From Plantago ovata (taxonomy: Eukaryota; Streptophyta; Magnoliopsida; Lamiales; Plantaginaceae): DNA of 64,000 nucleotides. Shown piece after piece: positions 11,507 through 21,720 of the stretch (position 1 is its first letter; each line of letters begins with the position of its first letter). Both the position numbers and the translations under genes were made by a program. Where the stretch lies: NCBI GenBank assembly GCA_028274465.1, contig CM051456.1, positions 74,944,753 to 75,008,752 on the forward strand, in the 5' to 3' direction. The notes under the pieces were generated by a model. That model ran no database searches, had not been told where the DNA came from, and worked only from the letters and a program-made list of their open reading frames with translations.

Positions 11507-11821
11507 AAATCCTGTCTTTTAGTTTCTGCAGGCCGTGGGGCGATTCGCCCCCCACCTCCTGAGGTGGGGAGACGAACGTTTCAAAATAAAGTGCGGTTTT
11601 TAGTCACCGAAAACTATTTTTCTCAAAAAATCACTCGAAAAATCTCACTCGAACACAACATAAGCACATACGACACAGAAACGAACAAATTCACATATGA
11701 AAAGCAAATTGTTCAAGTATGAATGCATGCAATAAAACGGTAAAGAAAGCGATAAAAAACCCCGGGTTGCCTCCCGGATAGCGCCATTGTTTAAAGTCTC
11801 TGACTCGACTCCTGTCTTCGC
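11507..11821 (-). other. Element A region between protease and ORF2 leader, with hairpins
   Basis: Continuation of A after B. It contains a hairpin with arms GGGGCG/CGCCCC and loop ATT (11537-11551), directly followed by a perfect inverted repeat with arms CCCCACCTC/GAGGTGGGG and a two-base loop (11550-11569). Near 11760-11780 lies the post-protease stem (CCGGG/CCCGG). No gene is seen here. Confidence 0.75.
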
Positions 11822-13966
11822 CTAGCTTTTCTTTTTGAGGGTACTAGACTTCCCCTTCACGGATCTCCTTCCCATGCCTCGAACCTGTGAATAAGAATGA
11901 ACATAGACATTAAGATCATTGTAGTCAATAGTGTTAGAAGTATCAGGTGGATCAGATATGGCTTGCACCACGTGTTGCTTGCCATCCATTTCAATAGTGC
12001 AAGTTCTTTGGTAGATATCCATCACGGAGCGTAGCTTAGTCAAGAACGTTCGCCCTAAGAGAATGTCATCCCCTGTCCCAGGTATAGACGCCGGCATAAC
12101 TACAAAATCGGTGTATATAGAAGCTTCACCAATCTTGACCAATCCATTCTTCACAACGCCTTCGGGTTTCACAAGGGATCCATCCGCCAGTTGCACAATA
12201 GCCTTATGCACAAATAGTTTTCCAAGGTTACTCTTCTCGAAAACATTCAAAGGGAGCACATTAGAGTAGGATCCCGTGTCTAGTGTGGCACGGACATCTG
12301 CAAGTTCCCCAATCCCGATCTTAACATCGAAACTTTGAGTGAGTGACTCGGGATCCTCTTGCTCCTCTTCACTCTTGTCAAGGTCCTTCTCTTCTTCCTC
12401 GACATGTGGGAGCATTTCCCTCTTGCAACTCTCGCACTTAGAAACCTTCTTGATGGTGATTTCGACAGGTAGATCACCCACCAAGGAAATGGACATCGAC
12501 TTCTCAGTGTTGCTAGGCAGCTTGCCTTGCTTTCTACTTGCTCCTCGGTCGATCAACTCTTGCATCTTTTGATGGGCAAGCCTAGTGCTCTCTTCCAACC
12601 TATCAAGCCTTGCCCTAGTCTTCTCAGAATCTTCTTCATAACGTTTGAGAAAACTTTGTGTGTGATCCACCATCTTTTGCAAGTTCTCCATTAGTTGAGC
12701 CGACTTTGACTTCGGTGGCTCTTTCGGAGAGGGGTTTTCGCAGTGATCATTACCATAGTTTAGCCTACTACGGTCTTGGTTAGGGCCATAAGTTTGGTTA
12801 GCCGGTGCATATCCTTGATTGTTTCGGAATCCTCTTCTCCAAAATCCACCTCGAGGATTCCTACCGTCTTGTCCGTAGCTAACTTCTTGAGTACCAAACT
12901 CCGTAGCAAAGGCTTCCTCTTCGCCTCCTCGAGCCCAGTTGTCGTCGTCATACGCAAGCTCCGATCTACACATATGAGCCCCATGCCCATAGTTCTTGCA
13001 TATTCGGCATACTTCGTTCGAAACAGTTGTTCCGGTGGCGCTCTTGAGGACTTGCTTCAATTCGTTGGTAAAGCACTCGAATTGATGCCCATTCCCCCTA
13101 TACATAGGGGCTTCTCGAGTCAGTGGAGCTTCAGGTCCACGTCTCCTAACCATTGCTCTTGGGTCCTTGAACTGCGAACCCTTGGCAAGCCTTTCGAAAA
13201 CTGCCCAGACGGCTTCTGCGGTTTCCGCCCAAATATTGCCTCGGCATTGGAAATCCACCACTTGTTGGTTCTCGAAGGTTATTCCATTGTAGAAGTGTTG
13301 GACTAGGTCAGAAAGCTCAAAACCATGGTGAGGGCACTTGTTCGTGAGATCTTGGAATCTCTCAAACGCGGTGTAGATGGTCTCATCATAGTCCTGCTTG
13401 AATCCAGTGATTGGCGCCTTTAGCGCGGTAGTCAAGGTGTGAGGGAAGTATTTCTCCATGAAAGCTGAAAAAACCTTCTCCCAAGTGTCCAACGAGCCTG
13501 CTGGTAGAGAACTCAACCATGACTTGGCTCTGTCGCCAAGTCCCATAGCAAAAACCTTCATCCTCAACTCATCCGTTGTTATTTCAGCTCCGGGTCGTGG
13601 GAATTGGTTGACGAAATCATCGATGTCATGCAAGCACCCCATCACATCTTCCCTTGCTAAGCCATAGAACCTCGGAAGTTGTTGGAACGCGTGGTTCTTG
13701 ATTTCCAGATCTCGAGTTGCAGACGAAAGAACAATCGTCGGTCCCCTCATACGATCCTTGGTGGGTTGAACCCATGCTTTCAGTGGTCTAGTTTCTGCCA
13801 TTCCGTCGACTTCCTTGAAAAGACTATGTAGAGATTCAGAGAAATCGGTATCCTCTAATTCCTCTAGTGCACGCCTTTGAAGTAGTCGCCTTCTTTGGTG
13901 GTAGACTCTGTCGATCTCAGCAATTGAATCAGCAAGTGGTGTTCCTTTAGATCGTGTATGTGGCAT
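11822..13966 (-). CDS. gag-pro: Element A gag-protease polyprotein, open (714 aa)
   Basis: The only uninterrupted gag-protease in the window. Domains by residue: basic N-terminus (1-35); capsid-like retrotransposon gag region with the TWEKVFSAFMEKYFP type motif (about 85-260); CCHC zinc knuckle CRICKNYGHGAHMC (320-333, spacing C2C4H4C); predicted coiled coil rich in K, E and R (about 424-475); an acidic linker; a retroviral-type aspartic protease with DTGS at 563-566 followed by an ILLGRTF-type segment; and a basic C-terminus. The role would be to build the particle and cut it. The start ATG is 125 bases after the primer site in sense direction, and B, C and A share the same N-terminus. No polymerase follows, so movement would need enzymes supplied by an autonomous relative. 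Confidence 0.92.
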   Translation of the reverse strand: MPHTRSKGTPLADSIAEIDRVYHQRRRLLQRRALEELEDTDFSESLHSLFKEVDGMAETRPLKAWVQPTKDRMRGPTIVLSSATRDLEIKNHAFQQLPRFYGLAREDVMGCLHDIDDFVNQFPRPGAEITTDELRMKVFAMGLGDRAKSWLSSLPAGSLDTWEKVFSAFMEKYFPHTLTTALKAPITGFKQDYDETIYTAFERFQDLTNKCPHHGFELSDLVQHFYNGITFENQQVVDFQCRGNIWAETAEAVWAVFERLAKGSQFKDPRAMVRRRGPEAPLTREAPMYRGNGHQFECFTNELKQVLKSATGTTVSNEVCRICKNYGHGAHMCRSELAYDDDNWARGGEEEAFATEFGTQEVSYGQDGRNPRGGFWRRGFRNNQGYAPANQTYGPNQDRSRLNYGNDHCENPSPKEPPKSKSAQLMENLQKMVDHTQSFLKRYEEDSEKTRARLDRLEESTRLAHQKMQELIDRGASRKQGKLPSNTEKSMSISLVGDLPVEITIKKVSKCESCKREMLPHVEEEEKDLDKSEEEQEDPESLTQSFDVKIGIGELADVRATLDTGSYSNVLPLNVFEKSNLGKLFVHKAIVQLADGSLVKPEGVVKNGLVKIGEASIYTDFVVMPASIPGTGDDILLGRTFLTKLRSVMDIYQRTCTIEMDGKQHVVQAISDPPDTSNTIDYNDLNVYVHSYSQVRGMGRRSVKGKSSTLKKKS

Positions 13967-14090
13967 ACACTATCTGTAACAGACTAGGAAAGCAGTATCA
14001 GAGAGAGATTAAAAAGGAAAACTAAAACTAATAGAATTAGGAATTGAATGCTGAAAATATAAACAAATTAAACAGAAAAAAGGAGTATAG

Positions 14091-14108
14091 TCCCCGGCAA
14101 CGGTGCCA
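14091..14108 (-). promoter_or_regulatory. Primer binding site, tRNA-Asp, one mismatch (element A)
   Basis: The minus strand reads TGGCACCGTTGCCGGGGA. It differs at one base from the sites in B, C and E (G to A at the fifth position). Confidence 0.88.
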
Positions 14109-14111
14109 ATT

Positions 14112-15423
14112 TGATGAAAGTGGATTTGTCGGGTCCCGGTTCAGCAAATAAATTTGTTATTAAGCCAAAGTCAATTCACAACTACAACGAAAACCGTAGT
14201 GTAGCAGTAGAATGACCTCGAGTGTCGTTCTCTCAGGACTATAACTAGCTTTATCTATTTAACTAGGAATATAAAAACAGCAGACGTAAAAGCAAAGGTT
14301 TTTCTAACAGATAATGGAGATTGGTGATAGTATGATCCTTCAAAGCATAACGGGTCAATAATCATGCGTAAATTCCTCGGTCTTGCATGGAGATCTTTGA
14401 TCAATCTAATGTCCTGTTGCAATTATTAAGCACTACGAAGATAATGATACTGACAAGTCAATCTCTATTGTCCTATTATGTTCCGTAATTATTCAACACT
14501 ACGAAGATATACATGCGTACAGGTCGACGAGGGTCCAATTTTGCATAATAATTAATACAACATACGAGAACTTAGGTTGTGCCTGATCAACGAAATAAAG
14601 CAATAACACGGAGTATAATGCGCGATATAACCATTAGCATGATTATCTTCCCTTCGCTAAGAATTCATATACTACCACCAACGATAAGTTTAGATACTCA
14701 TAATAGGCATGCAATCAACAGAAATCATAGAAGAAAACATGTTGAAAGATATATAAAAATAAGTAGAATAAACCGTAAGATACAATATTACCGAAGGTTG
14801 TCAATCTCCGAAGAATTGCGATCCTACAAGCTCCAATCCGCTATGAAAAAGTGTCCCCTAAGCCACGGACCCCCAGAACAGGCTCTGGGAAGTCCCTACC
14901 TAAAACTACAGAGAGAGGTGGGAGAATAGGTCTGGAAAAGTATGATTTTCGGAGAAAACTGAGCAACTATATATAGGCCTCGAATTACTGTGGGGTGGTT
15001 CGCCCCACACACCGGGCGGTTCGCCCGGTGTGGGGCGAGTCGCCCCACGTCCCGGGCGGTTCGCCCCGGAGAGTTTTTCGCGGAATTCCGCGTTTTCGAC
15101 GCGTTTTTGGATTTCTTCCCCTTTTCGGACTCGGTTTCTGACTTCTAGTGGCCTTCTAACCTCCAGATTCGACCCCTAGACTCCAAATCCTATCTGGAAA
15201 CCTTCCGATACTCCAAATAGGCTTCTAAAACACCAATTCCTTGTCAACTTCAATATAATTGCCCGGAAATCCTCGAATTTCAACCAAAACCTGTAAAATA
15301 AAATCTAAAGGGAAACGTGACACTATTCTAATAAAATGCACTAAAATATAGCTAAATTAACGTAGAGGATAGCTAGAATAGGTGAAAAAGACTCAAATGA
15401 AAGTGTAAAATACACATTCATCA
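14112..15423 (-). repeat. Element A 5' LTR
   Basis: 1312 bases, read on the minus strand from TGATGAATGTG (15423) to TTCATCA (14112). It contains a four-hairpin array (14990-15069) just upstream of its TATA box (14967-14976). The partner 3' LTR is outside the window. Confidence 0.92.
14990..15069 (-). repeat. GC hairpin array in element A LTR
   Basis: Four adjacent stem-loops with three-base loops: 14990-15008 (arms GTGGGGTG/CGCCCCAC), 15010-15030 (arms CACCGGGCG/CGCCCGGTG), 15030-15048 (arms GTGGGGCG/CGCCCCAC, loop AGT) and 15051-15069 (arms CCCGGGCG/CGCCCCGG, one mismatch). The stems differ from each other yet stay paired. A perfect 14-base palindrome, CGCGGAATTCCGCG, lies next to it near 15081. 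Confidence 0.88.
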
Positions 15424-16482
15424 GTCTACGTGACAAGTGGTGTAGAGCTTTGAATAAAGATATCTTCTCTGCTGGGATATTGTCATCACAAAGGAGTGAG
15501 AGTACGAACAACGCTGTATCGTTTAACTCGAACAAGCATACATCTATGACACAATTTTTTGATTTATTTGATGAAATGGTTGAGAGGTGGAGATCAACAG
15601 ATGTTCAAAATGAGTTCTTATGCAGTACAACACATCCAATGCTATACTCTCAACATAAGATTCTACAGCATGCTGCAAAGGTAAAAAAGACTAAAAAACC
15701 TTATACAGAATTGCGTGAGTTTTCTATGATGATTGTTTGAATTTAATGCATGTGAATTTGTCAATGATATGCAGGTCTACATTGTCAAAATTTATGGGGA
15801 GTTTGAAAAACAGTTCATTTACTCTATTACCAATGGAGTCGATTTGAAATCTTCTGATCAACATACTTTCATATATGATGTCATTCCAAATGAAGAAAAG
15901 TATGGGATTTCAACAGTTACATATTCTCAAATTGATGGAGTGATAAATGTTAGATGCAGCTGTATGTTGTTTGAAGCAAGAGGATGGCTCGGCCAACATT
16001 GCATTCGTATTTTCCATCAACATAATGTTGTTTCAATTCCTGAGGACTATATTCTTCGACGTTGGACTAAAGATATAAAGCGTCATGTGTTTGACATGCA
16101 AAGAGATAAGATTAGTACCGTGAAAAATGCACTAGATTCAATTGCTTGGAGGCATCAAATGGCCAGAAGCTGGTTCAACTTGGTTATAAAAGCTGAAGGA
16201 AATGATAGTGCAAAAATGATTATAGAAGAAGCATACCAAAAAGCTTGGGATGAAACTAATCTTATAATGAAGGGGAAGGAGCAAACCATTTCTGAAACAC
16301 CTAATGGGGAGGAAGCAGGGAATGACACAAAAAATACAGTTGTAGTGCGTAATCCTGAAAAAGCAAAAACAAAAGGACGAAAACCAAAAAGGATAAAGGG
16401 TTCTATTGAGAAGAAACCAAGAAAGAAAAAAGGTTCAAACACAGAGGCAACAAGTTTCCCCAGGAAGGAACAAGTTATTTGA
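15424..16482 (+). pseudogene. FAR1/MULE-type transposase, C-terminal part
   Basis: Reading opens directly at the element A boundary with LRDKWCRALNKDIFSAG and ILSSQRSESTNN, a signature of FAR1-related MULE transposases (end of the DDE domain). A break at about 15714-15773 could be a short intron (GTGAGT to ATGCAG), but the joined phase does not fit, so a frameshift is as likely. The second part (to the TGA at 16482) has a SWIM-type zinc finger. It starts CSC, but the expected third cysteine is glycine (WLGQH where FAR1 proteins have LCRH). A lysine-rich tail follows (RKPKRIKG, KKPRKKKG), probably nuclear targeting. The N-terminal part was displaced by element A and lies left of the window. 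A remnant, not an active gene. Confidence 0.82.
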
Positions 16483-16880
16483 TTAAACAAGGAATACATA
16501 AAAATTTCAGTACTCTATTCTTCTGTGGACTGTGTTCCTTGATTTCAATACTGTATTTCTTTTTTTAAGATTGAGAATTTTGTAGACTCTGTCCCTTAAT
16601 ATCGATACTCGGTTTTCTTGATTTTCCTCATGTTTATGTTGACAGTTGTTGAGCATTTAACTAAACCTAATCAAGCGCATTTGTCAAGGTAAAATTGAAA
16701 AAATTTCTATGAAGGTTAAACTCAGTATGTGATGCATATGAAACTCATGCTCAGTGGTAAACCTCAAACAACCACTACATAAAACTCAAACACACAGCGT
16801 ATAAAACTCAAACATACACTCAAGCCTCAAACTAAACTAAGGTTGTATATTTCTAAAAGCCTAGATGGATTGGTCAACTC
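16483..16880 (+). other. FAR1 downstream region with AAAACTCAAAC repeats
   Basis: AT-rich, with no gene. Several copies of ATAAAACTCAAAC-like units occur at 16745-16850. A block at 16709-16770 (TTAAACTCAG.., CAGTGGTAAACCTCAA) matches 57846-57910 in the Ulp1 locus on the same strand, suggesting that both pieces came from one element. Confidence 0.65.
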
Positions 16881-17832
16881 ATGAACGTGTCAGATTCAAT
16901 CAAATAATATTTGTTATTTAGCCAAAGGCAATCCACAACTACAACGAAAACCGTAGTGTAGTAGTAGAATGACTCGAGTGTCGTTCTCTCAGGACTATAA
17001 CTAGCTTTATCAAATCTAATTTAGAATATAAAAACAGCAGACAGATAGCAAAGGGGTTTTTCTAACAAATAATGGAGATTGGTGATACTATGATCCTTCA
17101 AAGCATAACGGGTCGATAATCATGCATAAATTCCTCGGTCTTGCATGAAGATCTTTGATCAATCTAGTGTCCTGTTGCAATTATTAAGCACTACGAAGAT
17201 AATGGGTCTGACAAGTCAATCACTATTGTCCTATTGTGTTCCGTAATTATTGAACACTACGAAGATAAACTCGCGTACAGGTCGACGAGGGTCCAATTGT
17301 GCATAATAATTAATACAACATACGAGAATTTAGGTTGTGCCTGATCAACGAAATAAAGCAATAACACGGAGTATAATGCGCGATATAGCCATTAGCATGA
17401 TTATCTTCCCTTCGCTAAGAATTCACATACTACCACCAACGATAAGTTTAGCTACTCATAATAGGCATGCAATCAACAGAAATCATAGAAGAAAACATAT
17501 TGAAAGATATATAAAATAAGTAGATTAAACCGTAAGATACAATGTTAGCGAAGGTTGTCAATCTCCGAGGAATCGTGATCCTACAAGCTCCAATCCAATA
17601 TGAAAAAGTGTCCCCTAAGCTATGGATCCCCAAAACAGGCTCTGGGAAGTCCCTACCTAAAACTACAGAGAGAGGTGGAAAGTAGGTCTGGAAAAGTATG
17701 ATTTTCAGAGAAAACTGAGCAACTATATATAGGCCTCGAATTACTGTGGGGCGGTTCGTCCCACACACCGGGCGGTTCGCCCAGTGTGGGGCGGTTCGCC
17801 CCACATCTGCGGCGGTTCGCCCCGGAGAGTTT
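16881..17832 (-). repeat. Truncated LTR next to element C
   Basis: Same LTR family. In sense direction it lacks about the first 300-350 bases and ends at 16881, where the expected terminal dinucleotide has changed (CTCATGAACG instead of TGATGAACG). It carries a four-unit hairpin array (17747-17824). It is probably the remains of element C's 3' LTR, though a separate solo fragment cannot be excluded. Confidence 0.75.
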
Positions 17833-18064
17833 ACTTGAAAAATTTAAAAAACAAGTGGACCTTCGAGAACACCGCGGATGAACGGCAACGACGCCAATTT
17901 GATGAACGCGGATGTCGTGCTCCGAATTCAGCAAATAATATTTGTTATTTAGCCAAAGACAATCCACAACTACAACGAAAACCGTAGTGTAGTAGTTGAA
18001 TGACTCGAGTGTCGTTCTCTCAGGACTATAACTAGCTTTATCAAATCTATTTTAGAATACAAAA
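17833..18064 (-). other. Filler DNA, degraded primer site and 165-base LTR fragment
   Basis: 17833-17883 is AT-rich filler with short pieces resembling gag (AACAAGTGG, CCTTCGAGAAC). 17884-17896 resembles a tRNA-Asp primer site read backwards (GGCAACGACGCCA). 17900-18064 is an LTR end. It joins the tail at an AAAA run that is present in both partners, as in microhomology-mediated repair. Confidence 0.65.
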
Positions 18065-19416
18065 GACATGCAAGATACAAAATGGAGTCTCATGCCAAAT
18101 AAAACGAACTAATCTACTGAATTTACCAAAAAACATATGAACAAAAACCATATAAATCAAAGCATGAATATAGGTTGAAGAATACCTCGATTGACTTATA
18201 CACATCCACATAAGCACTTATGTCAAGACAAGATAGTCTCTCGTAACATTCTGTACCTGGACCTAGTCAGTGACGACGTAATGAAGCATGCTAAGATACG
18301 AATGGTTGCCCCGTGCCTATGAAACTGAGCACTTACTACTGTTCCACCACGTTAAGACTTTCCCTCAAAAGAGGTCGAACCAGTACTGGCTCTCATCAAA
18401 CGAAGGAGGGTTCCCTATAAAAGATAACACTCCCCTATTCTACCCATCCCTCAAGTAAAGTCTTACGCTATTCACCACTTCCTGAATGGCATGACGAGGG
18501 TGGTCTAGAACAGATGACACTCAAGACAAAAAAGATAAAAAATAGAAAAACACGATTACGAACATTACAAGAAATGGAAAAGACTCAACACGTTGCTAAA
18601 CTTCTAATTGGCTTTCTTTTTTGGACCCTTCTTTGCTTTTTTGGGGTCTTTTCTTTTTTTTTCTTTTTTTCTTTCCAGATTCTTTTTTTTTTCTCTCTTT
18701 TTTTTTTTTTTCCTTTTTCTCTTTTTTCTGGAATTTTTCTTTCTTTCTTTTTTTTTTTTTGATTTTTCTAGCCAGCAGTAGCATAACAAAAAGAGAAACA
18801 AAATGACTCACACGACTTCCCCAAACCTATTCGAAAGAATAGGTTGGAGTACAAAATTTACGGAAAAAGAAAAAATAAACTCACGTTACGGAAATGAATA
18901 ACAGAAACAAGTCTAATGATGGTGTAACCCCCTCCCCAAACCTATTCGGAAGAAAAGGTTATAAACAAAGGATCACACAACCTCACACTACCTCCTTCCT
19001 AGGCATTTAGCAATCTCAAAGCATGGTGAAGACTTGTTGCCTCTTAGGTACATAATTACTCGGGAAACAACCATAAGACCCTAACATGCATCATCCTATT
19101 ATAAAGGCCTTCGTGAACCGCAGCATAGAAAACACCACTAAGTGATGTAGAGACTACCAAGCTTAACTAAGTGCAATACATAAATGTGACAAGCCAAGCG
19201 AGAAAAACCTCAAACAAATTCATAGAGACGAAGCATACGATTAATGGCATAGTTAGTTGATCTAGCCAATAAAAACGTTTGAAAAATTCGGCAATAAACT
19301 CCATATAAAACCTGCAAGACTATCCTAGGAAAGCAGTAAAGAAAGCGATAAAAATTCCGGGTTGCCTCCCGGATAGCGTCATTGTTTAAAGTCTTTGACT
19401 CGACTCCTGTCTGCGC
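18065..19416 (-). other. Element C 3' tail
   Basis: No gene. It has the same order as the other tails: long A/G tract (about 18610-18760 on the minus strand), hairpins with arms AACCTATTC/GAATAGGTT (18819-18850; the second, near 18939, has one arm mutated to AAAGGTT), and the post-protease stem near 19358. The polypurine tract itself is deleted. Confidence 0.78.
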
Positions 19417-21575
19417 CTATCTCTTCTTTTTGCGGGTACTAGGCTTCCCCTTCATTGATCTCCTGTCCATGCCACGAACCTGTGAATAAGAAATAATATA
19501 GGCTGCAAGACCACAGTAGTGAGTAGTGAAAGAAATATCGGGCGGATCAGGTGGATCAAATATGGCGTGCAACACGTGTTGCTTGCCATCCATTTCAATA
19601 GTGCAAGTTCTTTGGTAGATGTCCATCACGGAGCGTAGTTTGGTCAAGAACGTTCACCCTAAGAGTATGACATCCACCGTTCCAGGTGCAGATGCCGGCA
19701 TAACTACAAAATTGGTGTAAACAGAAGCTTCACCAATCTTGACCAACACATTTTCACAACTCCTTCGGGTCTCATAAATGATCCATCCGCCAGTTGCACA
19801 ATAGCCCTTTGCTTAGATAGTTTTCCAAGGTTACTCTTTTCAAACACATTCAAAGGGATTATGTTTGAGTAGGATCCTGTGTCTAGTGTGGCACGGACAT
19901 CTTCAAGCTCACCAATCCCTACCTTAACATCGAAACTTTTAGGGAGTGGTTCGGGATCCTCTTGCTCCTCATCACTTACGTCAGAACCAAGGTCCTTCTC
20001 TACTTCCTTAGCCTGTAGAAGTTCTTCCTTCTTGCAACACTCGCACTTAACAACCTTCTTGATGGTGATTTCGTCAGGTAGATCACCAGCCAATGTAATG
20101 GCATTCGACTTCACAGTGTTGCTAGGCAGTTTGCCTTGTTCCCTAGTTGCTCCTCGGTCGATCAATTCTTGCATCTTTTGATGGGCAAGCCTAGTGCTCT
20201 CTTCCAACCTATCAAGCCTTGCCCTAGTCTTCTCGGAATCTTCTTCATATCGTTTGAGAAAATTTTTTCTGTGATCAACCATCTTCTGCAAGTTCTCCAT
20301 CAGTTGAGTCGACTTCGACTTCGGTGGTTCTTTCGGAGCGGGGTTTTCGCAGTGATCATTACCATAGTTTAGCCTACTACGGTCTTGGTTAGGGCCATAA
20401 GTTTGGTTAGCCGGTGCATATCCTTGATTGTTTTGGAATCCTCTTCTCCAAAATCCACCTCGAGGATTCCTACCGTCTTGTCCGTAGCTAACTTCTTGAG
20501 TACCAAACTCTGTAGCAAAGGCTTCTTCTTCGCCTCCTGGAGCCCAGTTGCCATCATCATATGCCAGCTCCGATCTACACATATGAGCCCCATGCCCATA
20601 GTTCTTGCATATTCGGCATACTTCGTTCGAAACAGTTGTCCCGGTGGCGCTCTTGAGGACTTGCTTCAATTCGTTGGAAAAGCACTCGAATTGATCCCCA
20701 TTCCCCCTATACATAGGGGCTTCTTGAGTCGGTGGAGCTTCTGGTCCACGTCTCCTAACCATCGCTCTTGGGTCCTTGAACTGCGAACCCTTAGCAAGCC
20801 TTTCGAAAACTGCCCAGACGGCTTCTGCGGTTTCCTCCCAAATATTGCCTCGGCATTGGAAATCCACCACTTGTTGGTTCTCGAAGGTTAGTCGGTTGTA
20901 GAAGAGTTGGACTAGGTCGGAAAGTTCAAAACCATGGTGAGGGCACTTGTTCGTGAGATCTTGGAACCTCTCGAACGCGGTGTAGATGGTCTCATCATAG
21001 TCCTGCTTGAATCCAGTGATCTGCGCCTTTAGCGCGGTAGTCAAGGTGTGAGGGAAGTATTTCTCCATGAATGCTGAAAAAACCTTCTCCCAAGTGTCCA
21101 GCGAGCCTGCTGGTAGAGAACTCAACCATGACTTGGCTCTGTCGCCAAGTCCCATAGCAAAAACCTTCATCCTCAACTCATCCGTTGTTATTTCAGCTCC
21201 GGGTCGTGGGAGTTGGTTGACGAAATCATCGATATCGTGCAAGTACCCCATCACATCTTCCCTTGATAAGCCATAGAACCTCGGAAGTTGTTGGAATGCG
21301 TGGTTCTTGATCTTCAGATCTCGAGTTGCAGACGAAAGAACATTCGCCGGTCCCCTCATACGATCCTTGGTGGGTTGAACCCATGCCTTCAGTGGTCTAG
21401 CTTCTGCCATTCCGTCGATTTCCTTGAAAAGACCGAGTAGAGATTCAGAGAAATCGGTATCCTCTATTTCCTCTAGTGCGCGCCTTTCGAGTAGTCGCCT
21501 TCTTTGGTGGTAGACTCTGTCGATCTCAGCAATTGAATCAGCAAGCGGTGTTCCTGCAGAACGTGTATGCGGCAT
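19417..21575 (-). pseudogene. gag-pro: Element C gag-protease, broken in the protease
   Basis: From ATG 21575 the frame stays open for about 600 codons, through capsid region, zinc knuckle CRICKNYGHGAHMC, coiled coil and the protease motif DTGSYSN. One A is missing from an A run near 19750-19756, which shifts the frame shortly after the active site. In the original frame there is also a TGA at 19654-19656, where A and B have CGA or CAA. The C-terminal end (to 19417) is otherwise conserved (KGKPSTRKKKR). Gag could still be made; the protease probably is not functional. Confidence 0.9.
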
Positions 21576-21699
21576 ACACTATCTGTAACAGACTAGGAAA
21601 GCAGTATCAGAGAGAGATTAAAAAGGAAAACTAAAACTAGTAGAATTAGGAATTGAAAGCTAAAAATATAAACAAATTAAATAGAAAAAAGGAGTATAG

Positions 21700-21717
21700 T
21701 CCCCGGCAACGGCGCCA
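21700..21717 (-). promoter_or_regulatory. Primer binding site, tRNA-Asp (element C)
   Basis: Perfect complement of the tRNA-Asp 3' end, as in B and E, three bases from the LTR. Confidence 0.9.
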
Positions 21718-21720
21718 ATT

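Larger units (their letters stand above)
1..15423 (-). mobile_element. Element A: gypsy (Athila/Tat-like) non-autonomous LTR element, partial, split by B
   Basis: Minus-strand element made of 1-1653 and 11507-15423, with element B inserted between. In sense order it has the 5' LTR (14112-15423), a tRNA-Asp primer site, an open gag-protease (11822-13966), a hairpin region near 11537-11569, a spliced leader and the start of ORF2 (907 down to base 1). Its 3' end and 3' LTR lie beyond base 1. No reverse transcriptase or integrase lies between the protease and ORF2. The gag-protease family and tRNA-Asp primer point to the Athila/Tat branch of Ty3/gypsy. That assignment rests on recognition and was not tested with a tree. 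Its 5' LTR abuts a FAR1-type gene, so A inserted there (right flank GTCTA). Confidence 0.85.

Noticed and set aside
14579-14929. Frame MPDQRNKAITRSIMRD.. seen in several LTRs
   Set aside because: Occurs only as part of the repeated LTR, on either strand depending on element orientation; not a gene.
18514-18806. Lysine- or phenylalanine-rich frames in the A/G tract (also 9469-9651, 50004-50258, 60371-60598)
   Set aside because: Low-complexity translation of the purine tract in the element tails; no start context or conservation as protein.
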